Of a DNA stretch of 64,000 nt, positions 11,991 through 24,016 are shown piece by piece. Under the pieces are notes generated by a model, which ran no database searches, was not told the origin of the DNA, and worked only from the letters and a program-made list of their open reading frames with translations. Each line of letters starts with the position of its first letter. Position 1 is the stretch's first letter. The DNA is from Fistulifera solaris. Lineage: Eukaryota > Bacillariophyta > Bacillariophyceae > Naviculales > Stauroneidaceae. The translations under genes were made by a program, and so were the position numbers. Where the stretch lies: the NCBI GenBank assembly GCA_030295235.1, contig AP026142.1:496001-560000 (forward strand), read 5' to 3'.

Positions 11991-13520
11991 CTAGAGCCGA
12001 CATACATAGGAACTGCTTTGCGTGACATATCGAACCCAGCGATACGGAGTGTATCCAACCATATTCTCGGCCACGCGAAGATATCGTACTTGCAGATTCG
12101 ACACGTTGTACATGGGGATCTCAAAACACATATTGATGGGACCCATCTGCCTTCGAATTTGCGTTGTACACGGCTTGTTGAGTGTCACTTTAACTTTCAT
12201 GGTTTGTTCGGCTCCTCCGGGAAACTTTTTCATCGTCCAAACGATTTTGTGTTCGGCCGCAATATATTCGGCACTCGCGTGTCCGGTACCGGGTGCATGG
12301 ATCAAACTGCACGAGGCCGCGGCGGTGACGCCCGGAGGCATGGGCATTTCGACAATGACATTGGCACCAAAGTGATTACTGGGCATTTCCGCGCGGATCA
12401 ATACGGTAATTTCCACTTTCGTCGGACTGACTTCCTCAATGGACGGGAAAATACGGAACGGTGTCGAAAATTCTCCCGTAATTCGATAATTCAAAACCAC
12501 GAATTCACCGTCGGGTGGAATAAAGGACAAGGTGCGTGCCGATTCAAACTCGTTGCGATTGACACAGTCGTTGAAGTTCATATCATCCACACACACCGAG
12601 CCGTATCGACCCGAATTTTTTCCAATCACCAAATCTTCATTGAGCGCGAGACGCAATTCGGGATTTCCGGCCAAGTACGATTTCATTTGAATGCATCCAT
12701 CGATGGTACTATTGAGTACGTATCCATTGTTGGAGAAAAGCACGTTGAGTCGTTCGAGAATGTCGACAAATATTTCGCTATTCTGTTGCCCCGTTGTTTT
12801 TCGTCCATTGGCGCTGACGGAGGAAATGACCGGTTTGTGGACGGCCGCCGCCGAAGCGGTCTTGGGATTGACCATATTGCCCGTGAGAGGAACGGAATCG
12901 ACGACGATGGGTTCATTGTACACGAATGATTTTAAATTTTCCGTGCGTGTTACCTGAGGATACCCGAAATCGATCATTTCGTCGAGCAATTCATAACAGA
13001 GAATAAAATTTTTTCCGTAATGCTTCTTCCGACAGTGTTCCGCAATAATCTTTGAATATTCGCGCAATCGTCGAGAGAAGCTGTCCAAGAAGGGGTGAGA
13101 GACAAAAGGAGATGCGAATGAGTGACAAACCACAAATGACATAAGTTGTTATTACCTCCAAGACGGTATTGGGAGACACATTCCGTGCCGACGAAGCCCC
13201 CAAGACTAATCCATTGCGTCGAATGTGAAAATAAGTCAAACCATCTGGCATGACAAAGACTGGAGGAGCGTCACCCATACGTTTGGTCGTTACCGATGTT
13301 GATGATGATGATTCAATTCCCACAGATGATGTCGAAATATCTTCAGCATCTTCCGCGACCGATTTGGTATCATCCCAGAATTTGATTTTGCGAAAAAAGC
13401 TTCCGTATGCGTTCGCTCGTGTGCGCCCATGTCTTTTCCGGAGGATGATTCATTACTGCGATACTGTTTCGCGAGAATCGTGTCACCGCGCGGGGATAAT
13501 ACGAAAAAGTTGGTAATCAT
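11991..13520 (-). CDS. AP4M: AP-4 adaptor complex mu subunit
   Basis: Medium chain of an adaptor complex that binds tyrosine-type sorting signals at the trans-Golgi. It starts MITNFFVLSPRGDTILAKQYR, the longin-fold opening of mu chains, continues with VSPNTVLE and KDYC, and reaches YELLDEMIDFGYPQ before the linker. The C-terminal mu homology domain ends with FEIPMYNVSNLQVRYL and YTPYRWVRYVTQSSSY, closest to AP-4 rather than AP-1, -2 or -3 mu. One phase-0 GT-AG intron lies at 13081-13155 (75 nt). Two homopolymer breaks occur: the A6 run at 13393-13398 (a base missing) and the T6 run at 13009-13014 (a base extra). Correcting both gives a continuous mu chain. The assignment to AP-4 is from memory of family C-termini. 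Confidence 0.85.
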
Positions 13521-14230
13521 CTTTGTTGAATGAGTGAATGAGAGTTGCTGTTGTTGTTGTTAACGTCGTTGATTGCGTGGAGTGTCACCTTTCGGATTAC
13601 TTCCGAAGCAATGACTTTGGTTAGCAAATGTTGTGTGGTAAAATAAACGTGATGCCGATCAGTGTTGTAGCACGACAAAGGCAAGCAACGCAACCTTACA
13701 CCAAAACGGGGATCACTTTATGATTTATATGAAGGATGTCCGCGTGAATTTTTAATATCTCAGTGGTTGTTGATATGAATTTATTTATTTATTTTGAAGG
13801 AAGGAAGGCAGGCAGGAGAAACGGAATGCCTCTATACTGGTAGTGATATAAATGATAGTCTCGGCGATGGACCGCAACGCGAGAGAGATGCAACGCACTC
13901 ACATCGCGTGCTCGCTCGCTCGGCAGCCCTATAGCCATCATACAGAGTGCAGTAGCTCTATATACAATGCCTTCAACGACTACCATTTCCATCTTTCCAA
14001 ACATTTCGAATGTCGCTCCGAGTCTATAATATCATCAAGATCCCAGTTGACTCCACTCCCGAGCGTGACTAAATCTTCGTGAAGCTTCCATACCCATCTG
14101 CGCCTGCGAACGACCATGGCCGCATTCATTACATTACCGTCCGACCCCATCCTTTTTATCATCACTTTTCGTCTTGATCAATTACTCTCTCTCTCACTCA
14201 CTTACTCATTCATTCATTCATTCATTCAAG
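13521..14230. other. Divergent promoter region of AP-4 mu and Rpn9 genes
   Basis: No coding region is supported. Simple repeats are present: TTG/GTT repeats near 13551-13562, a GGAAGGAAGGCAGGCAGG tract at about 13799-13817, and an ATTC run at about 14205-14229 that ends next to the Rpn9 start codon and is probably its 5' untranslated region. Confidence 0.5.
14205..14229 (+). repeat. ATTC microsatellite in the 5' leader of the Rpn9 gene
   Basis: About six uninterrupted ATTC units end directly before the ATG at 14231. Confidence 0.7.
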
Positions 14231-15508
14231 ATGACTTCCTCCAGTAAAGAAGCACTCGCCATCGAATATTGCGAAAGCATGGCGCAATTGCACCCCGATT
14301 TGGCGGCCGACTATTATCAACCCATGCAAAGCTTTCTCGCTACGAAACGCTGGCATCAATTGACTTTGAAAATCTTGGAATTTGTACACGACACTCGAAA
14401 TATACGCCAGACGGTCCATGACGACAATGGACATTCGTTCTTGACACTCTATGATCAAGTCGTCCAAAGTGTCGATGCCAAATTGCATCCCTTGTCGTTG
14501 GCCCGTATTGCGGCGGCAGTCGCCGGGGCGCTCGCGGAACATGATCTCACGGCTGCCAAGGCTGTATTGGAAAATGTAATCGCCAACAAAAAAGTGATAA
14601 ATGCGGTGGCGACCATTTTTGCGCAATCCAAACATTCCTTGTTGTGTTTGCAAAGTTTGCCGCCAGAAAACACTCCCCAGCGCAAAGAAGCGCTCGACGC
14701 GATTTTGTCAGTGATTCGATCCAATGCTACAACCTTGAATGAATTACTTATTAGTGATCCCGTCGATCAAGCCATCGTGAATGCGGCACATTTGGAACAA
14801 GCCATGATGTACTACAAGATTGTGGGTCCGGCGGAAGCCTTTTACGAACAAGCCATTCAATTTTTGCATTACGCTCCATCGCCGGGACCTACCTCCTCCA
14901 GTAGGAGTAGTAGTAGTAGTAGTACTGGTGTGAATTATCATCAATTGGCCGTAGATCTATGTTTAGCGGCATTGACCGCGGATGGCGTATACAATCTGGG
15001 TCAAGTGCTGGAAAGTGCCCCGAAACAATTGATTTTGTCATTAAAGGACAGTCCCGAGGGTTGGTTGGTCGATATTCTCCGGGCTTGTGCCGACGGAGAT
15101 TTGACACAATTCCGTCAATTGACGGAACAGCACGCGGAGGCAATTCAGCAACAACCGGCGTTGGTGCATCGCGCGACGGCCGTCCAAGAAAAGCTCACAT
15201 TGTTGGCCTTGGTGAAGATGATATTCGCCAAACCAGCGCACGAGCGAACCTTGGCGTTCTCCGAAATTGCCGAGCAATTGATGGTACCGGAAGATCAGGT
15301 CGAATGGATTATTATGCGTGCTCTCAGTGTGAAATTAATCAAGGGATCCATCGATCAAGTGGACCGAACATTGCAAGTCACGTGGGTGTTGCCACGGGTT
15401 CTCAACCAAGAACAACTCGTCAGTTTGGCGGGACGATATGGTGAATGGGCCGCCAAAGTCGGTCGCATTCAAGAAAAGATTCAAGATCAAACGGTAACGT
15501 TTGCGTAA
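14231..15508 (+). CDS. RPN9: 26S proteasome non-ATPase subunit Rpn9 (PSMD13)
   Basis: 425 aa, intact and intronless. It is a lid subunit of the 26S proteasome in nucleus and cytosol. The N-terminal helical repeats (SFLATKRWHQLTLKILEF) lead into a C-terminal PCI domain: LGQVLESAPKQLILSLK, LTLLALVKMIFAKPAHERTL, then the winged-helix part FSEIAEQLMVPEDQVEWIIM and LSVKLIKGSIDQV. The protein ends in a helix (WAAKVGRIQEKIQDQ) typical of lid assembly. Length fits PSMD13 (about 380-430 aa). A Ser-rich insert of about 12 residues near position 225 is lineage-specific. I chose the ATG at 14231 over an upstream in-frame TTG because of the family N-terminus. Confidence 0.92.
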   Translation: MTSSSKEALAIEYCESMAQLHPDLAADYYQPMQSFLATKRWHQLTLKILEFVHDTRNIRQTVHDDNGHSFLTLYDQVVQSVDAKLHPLSLARIAAAVAGALAEHDLTAAKAVLENVIANKKVINAVATIFAQSKHSLLCLQSLPPENTPQRKEALDAILSVIRSNATTLNELLISDPVDQAIVNAAHLEQAMMYYKIVGPAEAFYEQAIQFLHYAPSPGPTSSSRSSSSSSTGVNYHQLAVDLCLAALTADGVYNLGQVLESAPKQLILSLKDSPEGWLVDILRACADGDLTQFRQLTEQHAEAIQQQPALVHRATAVQEKLTLLALVKMIFAKPAHERTLAFSEIAEQLMVPEDQVEWIIMRALSVKLIKGSIDQVDRTLQVTWVLPRVLNQEQLVSLAGRYGEWAAKVGRIQEKIQDQTVTFA

Positions 15509-15620
15509 ATTAATCGTATTTACACTTTTTTTTATGAACTGTCACTTTCGTTGGAATTCCAACAAATAATCTTTGATACTGAATAGCACTTAGTGTACAA
15601 TCGAAATGAACTGCATCTCT

Positions 15621-16886
15621 CTATTGAATGTTCGTCCCTCGGCGTGAACGCATCTGTGTCGCCCAGTCCCTGGATAGAGGAACCAGCTCTGTCCATGGAT
15701 TTCCTTGACGATCCGCAGACACTTCCACATCATCATCATCGTCGTCGTCGTCGGGTATTCGCGATCCCACCCTTTCTTCATCTGGCGCTTCGTCGGACTC
15801 TTCGGACGAAACCGAACTATCATCCGTCATCGGAATCCATTCTCCTTGATCATTCGGCACCAAAAGAGTTCCATTCGAATTCCAAGCGACGCGGTCAAAA
15901 CAAGGTACCCAATCTTTTCCGTAATTGACACGAGCGGATAAGCAGGTCAATACAACAAAAGCACCACAGAACGGAATATTCCAATACGGTTGGACCAAAA
16001 ATTCGGTATACCACCAAAATAAGCCTACCAGACCACTTATCGCAATGGTGGTCAGGGATTGCGGAGACACGAGCATCAGCATCAAGATACAGAGAAAGTA
16101 CGAGACTGACGGAGATAAGAACTGTAAATTCCGTAACCACGGTATAATTTGGGGAGCCACATAAGGATATTGCAGATGAAAGACCAGTAGCAGCGTTGCC
16201 GTGAGAGAGGTGGGGGTAGTTGAGAGGGGTCGATCGAGCAGTTTTGTGCGGAACGAAGCCAGGGGATGATGATTCGTCGTTTGATAATTGTAGGAAGAAC
16301 GTGGTGCAACTTCCTCCAAACGGCGAATTAAAATTTGGTACAGAGCCAGTTCTGTTCCATACGCCAAGATGCCCCAACACAAGAGTATTCTAGCATAATT
16401 CCATCGTGATTGGAATGGTAGATTGTATTCTTCTTCGAGCGCCCGACACGACCAGACAATGTGACAATTGTACAGTAAGAGAGGAGCCGCACCCAGACTC
16501 GCACGGGTCATCCAACGATCGATACGAACAAGAAGCATTTCCCGGAATCTATCAAACGTAGCCCGACGACTGTAATGCGATGAATCGTCGTCATGGCCCA
16601 TTTCCACCACTCGATCGGAAATTCTTTCTGCGGGATGATGATGATGATGCCCCAAGAATCGGCAAGTCTCGAGGAAGGACGTCGTGGGCTCCGGATGTGA
16701 CAATAAAGCCATCCACAGTCGATGGAATCGTTTCTTTTCGATAACAATGCGATAATTGACTGTGATTGCTTTCCGACGCTGGCGTTTATTCCATTGCCAG
16801 AGAAATAGAATGTGCCACACTATCACCGTGGACATGGAGATCGGCGAAAGAATTTCCATTATGGATGCGTCTAGCAATCTCTCCAT
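15621..16886 (-). CDS. Multi-pass membrane protein, rhomboid-like fold without catalytic residues
   Basis: 421 aa with about six hydrophobic segments. The text VNYRIVIEKKRFHRLWMALLSHPEP followed by PLLLYNCHIVWSCRALEEEY resembles the rhomboid pattern (basic loop, then LLFN...G..LE), and the last segments carry ISGLVGLFWWYTE where active rhomboids have the catalytic His. No GxSG plus His pair is seen, so a pseudo-protease of the derlin/TMEM115/UBAC2 sort is my best guess. A His run and a poly-Asp run (DDDDDDD) near the C-terminus are low-complexity. The ATG at 16886 starts the frame. Function is unknown; the membrane localisation is safer than the family. Confidence 0.7.
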   Translation of the reverse strand: MERLLDASIMEILSPISMSTVIVWHILFLWQWNKRQRRKAITVNYRIVIEKKRFHRLWMALLSHPEPTTSFLETCRFLGHHHHHPAERISDRVVEMGHDDDSSHYSRRATFDRFREMLLVRIDRWMTRASLGAAPLLLYNCHIVWSCRALEEEYNLPFQSRWNYARILLCWGILAYGTELALYQILIRRLEEVAPRSSYNYQTTNHHPLASFRTKLLDRPLSTTPTSLTATLLLVFHLQYPYVAPQIIPWLRNLQFLSPSVSYFLCILMLMLVSPQSLTTIAISGLVGLFWWYTEFLVQPYWNIPFCGAFVVLTCLSARVNYGKDWVPCFDRVAWNSNGTLLVPNDQGEWIPMTDDSSVSSEESDEAPDEERVGSRIPDDDDDDDDVEVSADRQGNPWTELVPLSRDWATQMRSRRGTNIQ

Positions 16887-17494
16887 TCAAGCAGTGCTAT
16901 TTCTTGTGTTTGAGGTTGCTTTTGGGATTTTTTTTTATTCGTTGAATTTGAATGATGTTAAAAAACGAGACGACAGCTTTAACGTTTTGTCTTCATGGTC
17001 AACAAATAAGTCAACACGAAACGGTCAAATTTCACGAGAATTCGTGACTCATGATAATACTGCAGTCGTGTCGAAAAACGGACAGCACTTTCGGCATACA
17101 GTAACTATTGAGAAGGCAAGGAAGACTAAGGCTAACGTTACTATCGGACTCGTTTGAACAATAACCTTACTGGCTGGTAAACGCCGAAATGATTGTGTTG
17201 CGACGACCGCTGCTTTTTGTCTGCGGACGATATAATTATTATTTTAACATGTTGGCCTTGATGAGATTCAGTACAATCGTAAACAATCTTATAATTCGGT
17301 ACATACCCATCTATTTTATCGCTTGATTTATTCTTCATCAATTCCACGTTTACCGCACGAAGGAACGGCCTCAAACACATAACGTTTTATCGGATCGATT
17401 TTAAAAAAATGACCGAAACACCGGAAGTCGACGACAATAAGGAAAAGAAGCGCAAGAAACAATATAAACGCATGGGAAAAATTCTGGCGGCAGC
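16887..17494. other. Divergent promoter region
   Basis: Between the rhomboid-like gene and the DDT/WHIM gene. A short open stretch from the ATG at 17409 (basic KEKKRKKQYKR) could encode the true N-terminus of the DDT protein if a small intron or one indel joins it, but it is out of frame as written. Confidence 0.45.
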
Positions 17495-20400
17495 ATGGGA
17501 ATGGGATTCTTCTTTCAAGATAAAGATGATGATGATGATGATGACGCTGCGGAATGGTTGTGTTTAACAGATGTTGGTCAAAATTTAGATCAAAAGGCGT
17601 ACCGACTCGGTCGCCATGGATGGGAAGACTTTGCCCGAGACGTCGGAGGCGTCTATCATTGGCACATCCACAAGTAAGTGTTATCGTTCTGTGTTTATAC
17701 TTCTTTCATTGTGACACAATTCGTGGTCTTGTTGACAATAAGGATATGCGACCAAGCGTTTCGTTTTTCTCTATCAACTTTTCGCTGACGGCTGTCCCTT
17801 TGTTTCGTCTTCTTCAGAAAAACAGCTTTATCCACCAAAGCTAAAGCCTGCATTCAAAAGGCAAAAGATTTGTTTGCGAAAGTGGACGAATCTCTGGCAA
17901 AGATAGTGACGGAAAATTACGTGCCGAAACAAGAGTCCGCAAAGAAACGCAAGACAGAGGATGCTCATAATAGCCCGAGAAAGAAGAGCAAAGCAGCGAA
18001 CAAGAACAGTGAATTGGCCGAGCGTGAAGAACGAGCCATGGAAATGTTAGCTACCTTCATTGAGGAACGGCGTGGCAAGCGGTCGCAAGTATCGGGTTTC
18101 TCGGCGCGTGTCACCCGCAAGTCTTCGAGCGGGAAATTCGACACGAATTTTTTCAACGAAGCGGGTCGACGATTTCGTTCCATGCTCGAGGTGGGACGCT
18201 TTCTGGGTCTCGTAACGGATGAAAGATCGGTGGGTGGCGGCGTTCGTCGCAAAAATGGAACTCAACGAGAGTCTTCACGCGAACAAGAGGCCGAGAAGAA
18301 GGCGATCCGGAAGGAGCTCGACAAACTACGAAAGACGCTCCACAGGGCACAGAAAACATTGGATGATTTTGTTACTGAACGAAAGGATTCCGGACACCCG
18401 CAAAACAGTATACAATTAGCCGACGAAGATGACACTGCTGCTACGGATCAATCAGGTCTCCAACTGTCGTCTGGCATGCCAAGCCGTATCGCTGCTGCGA
18501 GAATTCCCGACATTGAGCGCTTCCCCGGGCTTCCCGATTGTTGCCTTCCGGACGTGTTAATGACGTGGAATTTTCTATGCACATTCGAACGCGCTGTCAA
18601 TCTCACACCTGTGAGCTTGGACGACTTTGTGGATGCTCTCACTTACATGCCTCCGGCGGGACAGACGGGTGATGATCTTCTTTCGCCCCCGGTGTATTTA
18701 GCGGAAGCGCATTTGGGTCTTCTCAAGCTACTCTTCGAGGATCGGGCAAGTGACGACTGGTGGTGGAGCGTGTTGGAATCGGACGAAACAGACTTGCACG
18801 AAAACTTCAATGAAGACATGGAGACGGGACCAATGGTTGCTCCACCCATCAAAGTTGATATGTTGTCACTTCTTCGGGAAATAGAGGACCCTTTGATAAC
18901 AACAAGCTGGCTAACAGCTCTGGAAGGCGTTTGCAGCGCCAGCAACACCGACAGAAAACAATTTCGGGATTCGATTAAAACTACAATGAAACTTGTGACA
19001 AATAAGTGGGCTTTGGCATTTCTGCGTAGAGCCTTGAGCCACGACAAAAGTCCCAATTGCGAATTCGCTAAGAAGGCCGCGAAGTGGCTTTGTCGTAGGT
19101 TCCGAGAGGCTCGTCCCGATCTAATAGATAGAAGTGTCAAGAGCAACGATGCTATTAGGGCCCGCGAAAAAGTGGCAGAGGATATGAGCAAGCTGATGGA
19201 CGACTTGCCAGAGTCCGTTCCGGTGGTTGGCAGCGATGATATATCAGACACTGAATACGACGGCGAAGAAGATAGTGACGACGAATCTGACGATGAAGAC
19301 GATGACCAGGAGAATGTTGCAAACCGTAGCAGTGTCCTAGATGACTCGCAAAAAGTAGCTAGTTCTATTCCACCGAAACCGCTTCCTACATTCGTGGATA
19401 TGCTATTACCTCCGGCTAAGCCAAACGCATATGACGAATTTGTCAATGCCTTTTCTTGGCCCCATCTTGTAGGCGCAACTCTTTTACGAATATTGCATCG
19501 AAAAGACGCATTTTAAATGAGGTTGACGACAGCTTACGCGATAAGAATCAGTGCAATCCGTTAGTGGCGTCAGAACGCCGGGAAAGAGAGCGCATGGCTG
19601 TCGCAAGGGTGTTGACTGAATGCATTGAGAGTGTTGATCATGGATCGGGTCTCGAAAAATCGATTAATCATTTGTGCAGTGGTGGTAATTACATAACCTT
19701 ATCCCCCCCTCGAAAGGCTATGCATACTTCGAGGCCTTATTGAAGCTGCATACGACTCGGTGAAAGTTAATGATGTTGTTATTGGAAACTACAAGCAAAG
19801 AATGAGTGCAATGAAGGCCCTAGAAATAGAGCAGAGGCGAGCCAAAAAGGATGCGAAGGAAAAAGCTGCCGCTGACGAAGCCGCTGCTCGAGAACAACTT
19901 GCAGCGGAAGCCAGAGAAAAGTTTTTGGACGAAAAGCGAGAAGAAATTTTAAAGCTCAATGAAAAATCGAAGGAATTTTCTGATGAAGTAATGGAATCTT
20001 TGACTGACGAGGATATAATTGAATTCGATGAGGATATAAAAGCTGATTACGATGCTTTGCCCAGTCCTGAGTCATTTAACAAGGCAGAAGTCAGCGAAAT
20101 GGTAAAACGTTTACAAGAAGCCGCAGCGTTCGATACCGACACTCTCCGAGTTGTCACAATGGAGGAGCTTGTCGAACGTGAGAGGTTAGAACTGGAAGAA
20201 ATGGAAGCTGGACTCTCCGGTTTAGGCGGCGAGGATGCTTTACTTGATGAAAACCTGGATCGAGACACTTTTAGGTCCATAGAGCGGCTCGTGAGGGACA
20301 TTGCTAAAGTGAAATCTTTGTCTGAGAAACTTCCCATTATGCGTGCTGTGGCTTTGGATCACCTCAAGGATGCCATTATCGACGGCACAATGAAAGTGCT

Positions 20401-22090
20401 TCGCAGCGCTATTGCATCAGCTAAAAAGGCGAAATTGACTGGCCCAGACGATGAAACCGGAGGCATCTGGGCTGTTGATATTATGAGAGACGCAGCTCTA
20501 GAACTTGACAAAGCGAAACAGAACAAACGAGTTTTTGATGCGCAAAAGGACCTTGTCGCGAAACGCAACAAGTGCTTTATTCGTTGTGAGCCCATCGGCC
20601 AAGATCGCTTTGGCAACTGCTTTTGGACATTTAATGCTGAAGAAGCAGGGCATATCTGGGTAGAAACGGAATACAATCTCGCAGACAATCAATTGGAGGA
20701 ATCTGAAAACCCGGGTTTCATCAATCTCAAACGCTTAGGCTCAGATATCAAGGTTGGTGCCGAGGACATGGAATCAGATTTTCTTGCTTCCGATGATCCT
20801 GCTTTGCGGCTATTTAGCCGACAGGAATACCACTCTGCTGGATTCAGTTCGTCGCTTGTCAAACGCAATTGGGGATGCCATCATACGGAAGAATCTTTGC
20901 GCTCGGTGATAAAAATGCTGGATGGTAGTAAAGAGAAAGAGCAGGCGTTGAAAGCCAAACTAAAGGATTCTCTCGAAGAGATAGTTGAGAGTTCTGAAAA
21001 GCATAATTTAGGCACAGAAGAGCTCGAAGACGAGGAGAATGGCGACTCTATGCTTGGCACCAATCATTTACTCGTTGACGGTGATAAAGACGTACTGCAA
21101 GCGGCAAAGAAGGCTTTAAATGCCGAGATAGCTGATTCCCAAGTGATTCGTGATTTGGAGTCTGCAATAGGGCTCAAAATCCGGGTTCGTTTAGTCGTTG
21201 GTGAAACGAAGGATCCGTCAGTGGCCAAGTATGAGGACGGGGAGGTCCTAGGTTGGCTGACACGTAAATACAAAGTCGAGAGCCAGGAAATGATAGAGGA
21301 AGAAGACAAAACTATTGTGAAAACAGAAAAGGTCTCAGTCTGGAAAGTGCGTACAGCAAGGGGAAAAGTGGTATGGCTAGACGGTATTGAACTTCTAGAA
21401 AGTTTTCTCAGGTCCAAGAAGCGAGAGAAAGAAGTCGGCTACTTCGAAAATGACTCTTCCTTTCTTGCTTACAGAAATCATGGCGGCCGTCATTGTGGAA
21501 AAGCCAGCGAAGCACCCTATGCAGCCAGTCCCATCTTTCTTGCACGCTGGATGGTGAAACGGGAATCGGAACTTTACCCAAAATTAAAGATTCGAAGTTA
21601 CGACAACACTTGGGGAGGAAAAAGTGGAGCTAGGAATCAGTGGACAAATCAGATGAAAGATTTTGCGTATGACTTCGCTACTACCAAGCAGGGATTACTC
21701 ACGCTCGAGCAGGCCTTTTTCGAATTGACATTGGGATTTTCGGAGTATCAGAATGCGCCGGAAGAAGTTGACGTTCAAGCCGCTTTAGATGACCCGACTC
21801 AGCGCGTCGAAATTGAGCTGGAATCGATTGAAAAGTCTGCCCCGGGTCTCTGGAATACACCCCTCTCCCGGGCCGTTTTCATTGAAATAGTGTCGAAGTG
21901 CACCACAACCGGGTTTCTTGCACTTGCCTTTGATTTACTTTGCAGGAACACTTTGAAGTACCTTCAGCGTCATCGACTTTTGGACGTACGCCCCGAGCGC
22001 GATGTATCAAGCTACCAGAGTTTTGTCGGCGGCAGAACAACACGGCGGATGAATGCCTGGCAACAACAGCAAGATGCGTATTATGAATGA
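17495..22090 (+). CDS. Chromatin protein with MBD-like, DDT and WHIM domains (ISWI partner, BAZ/TIP5 type)
   Basis: A phase-2 GT-AG intron at 17674-17817 (GTAAGT donor) joins the first exon to the main body. Domains in order: a poly-Asp stretch (GAT repeats), a basic region, an MBD/TAM-like segment with RKSSSGKFDT and RRFRSMLEVGRFL, a helical region, a DDT domain (VLMTWNFLCTFERA...LDDFVDAL), an acidic run, then WHIM motifs: LERLCILRGLIEAAYDS and the downstream GQDRFGNCFWTF. A long charged coiled coil (19800-20000) and a C-terminal helical region follow. DDT plus WHIM mark non-catalytic partners of ISWI remodellers, acting on nucleosome spacing or silencing. Two compensating frame breaks sit at T4 19511-19514 (one short) and C7 19703-19709 (one long). 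The start is uncertain: ATG 17495 is in frame, ATG 17409 is not. Confidence 0.85.
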
Positions 22091-22174
22091 GAGCTGCAAC
22101 GATACAAATTTGTTTAATCTATTGTATGGTGATTTTTAACCTACTGCAGTAGATGTGAACTTGTTCTTGTTAGC

Positions 22175-24016
22175 TCACTGATCGCCCACTGGAGATAGAA
22201 ACACAGAACGTGCTTCCATGTCCTGAGCTAACTCTGCATGATTCAAACCTTCCGTTTCTTTGTAAGACACAACCGTGGGAACACTAAATTCTCTCAGCGC
22301 ATCGTTGACTGACATTACGCCCATGGCCGAAGAGCGTCTTCCAGCGAAAGGCAGTGTATCGGGGGACCGTCCACACTGACTATTCAAGTTTATCTTTCCG
22401 AAAATAGCAGAAAATCGATCTAAGATAAGAGCAGTTTCTTTGGGATTTTCGGTAAATATAGAAACTTGCTGTGCATAAGGACCCTCTTTACCAAACTTGA
22501 GGACTTGCTCAAGACTATCGTACGGAGCGATAGGGACTAGTGGACCGAATTGTTCCTCCTGAATTGTTCGTTGATTAGACCACTGAAACTTGTGAAGCAA
22601 TGTGCAACAACCAAAGATACTTACATGGAAAATTTCCATATTTTCACTAATGGACAAAAAAATCAGGTAAGAAAACAAAGGAGCATTGTCAAGAAAAATG
22701 GAGAAAAGACTTACGTGACGGGATAAAGGACAGCGGGAACCATCAATGTACTGTCGTTACCACCAATAATTTTACCACCATTTTCATTCATTATTCGCGC
22801 TCCCTTGCTTACTGCATCTGTTAACAACGAAGTCATGTATTGGATACGACCTTCATTGGGAAGTGGGGTGATGTTCGAAAGGAGGGGTTGAGCACTGTCT
22901 TCCGCATGATTTTGCCACGGAAGGCCGACACGTAGTGCTTCTACTTTCTTCGCCAGCTGCAACGCAAAGCTTTCCGCACTTGCGTGAGGCACAAAAATCA
23001 GTTTCAAAGCAGTGCACCTTTGTCCATTGAAAGAAAGGCTTCCCAACACAATTTCGTTCAAAGCATTGTCTAGAAGCGCTTCCTTCTCACTTTCAAAGAC
23101 ATCCGGAAGAACAATACCCATATTGTTGGCTTCCAACTGTAAAAAAGACTTTAAGACGATGAGGATGTGGATGACTATGAATCAATTGATCGGCAGCCTT
23201 GGAGCCCCCGATAAATGCCAAGCCATCAATCAAGCCCGATTCCATAAGGGGAGGCATGGTTTTGCGACCCGAACCCGATACGAAATTGACGGTACCCGGC
23301 GGTAACACTTTATTGAATGCTTCCATGGTGAGCAAATGAGCAAGACCTCCCACAGCAGGGATCTTCATGAGAATAATGTTGCCCGTGAGCAGCGCTGGAA
23401 TCATGGCGGCATAACTCTCATTGATTGGATAATTATAAGGAGCCAAGCACATAATGATCCCAATGGCAGCTCGACGAATGATCGCCCGGGTCGAGCCAAT
23501 CGACTGCCATACTCCTTTATACTCATCGTCACTTTTGATGGTTTGAATGACCTGTTTGGCGAAGTCTACGGTACGATCAAATTCGGCTTCGGCTTCCTTC
23601 CGATTCTTTCCAATCTCCCACATGAGCGTCGTAACAATCTCCTCTCGAACTTTCGCCAATTCTTCAAATACTGCTTCAATCGCACGGCATCGTTCCGCTA
23701 GACTCATCTGAGGCCACACGCCGGTGCCTCGATCCCAAGCTTGGACGGCGACTTGAAGAACTTGCAAGGCATCCTGCGAAGTGAATTGTGGCATTCTCCC
23801 AATGACTACTTTCTTGAAGGGCTTGGAGCCATTTTCAAGGCAGGTGTCTGCTTCCTCATCAATTTGACAGCACGCGACTACGTCTTGCCAAGGTCGTTCG
23901 GCCGTTTCTTCAAACGTGGTGGAGACCGGCGACCAAATTTGAGGCGTGACGTTCGGAGCGTCGGCAGCGCCACAAATGCTGATTATCAGTAGCGCAGTGG
24001 CGATTGTGAGCTTCAT
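22175..24016 (-). CDS. Aldehyde dehydrogenase family protein, GAPN-like, with signal peptide
   Basis: The nearest match I recognise is non-phosphorylating NADP-dependent glyceraldehyde-3-phosphate dehydrogenase (ALDH11). A signal peptide (MKLTIATALLIISICGAADA) precedes the enzyme. Motifs: APYNYPINES with the catalytic-site Asn, a LQLEANN version of the LELGGKN motif, and SFNGQRCTALK with the catalytic Cys. Then come EEQFGPLVPI and LPFAGRRSSAMG near the end. Two small GT-AG introns flank a 22-nt exon at 22625-22646: introns 22647-22714 (68 nt) and 22583-22624 (42 nt). The T6 run (A6 at 23141-23146 on the plus strand) has one base too many and shifts the frame just before LQLEANN. A secreted or organellar GAPN-like enzyme is unusual, since plant GAPN is cytosolic. 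Substrate is not provable from sequence. Confidence 0.8.

Noticed and set aside
12018-12929. 303-codon plus-strand frame opposite AP-4 mu
   Set aside because: No domain, His/Arg-rich shadow of the true mu chain.
18643-19446. 267-codon Ser-rich minus-strand frame
   Set aside because: Antisense of the acidic DDT region (GAC/GAA codons read as Ser/Phe).
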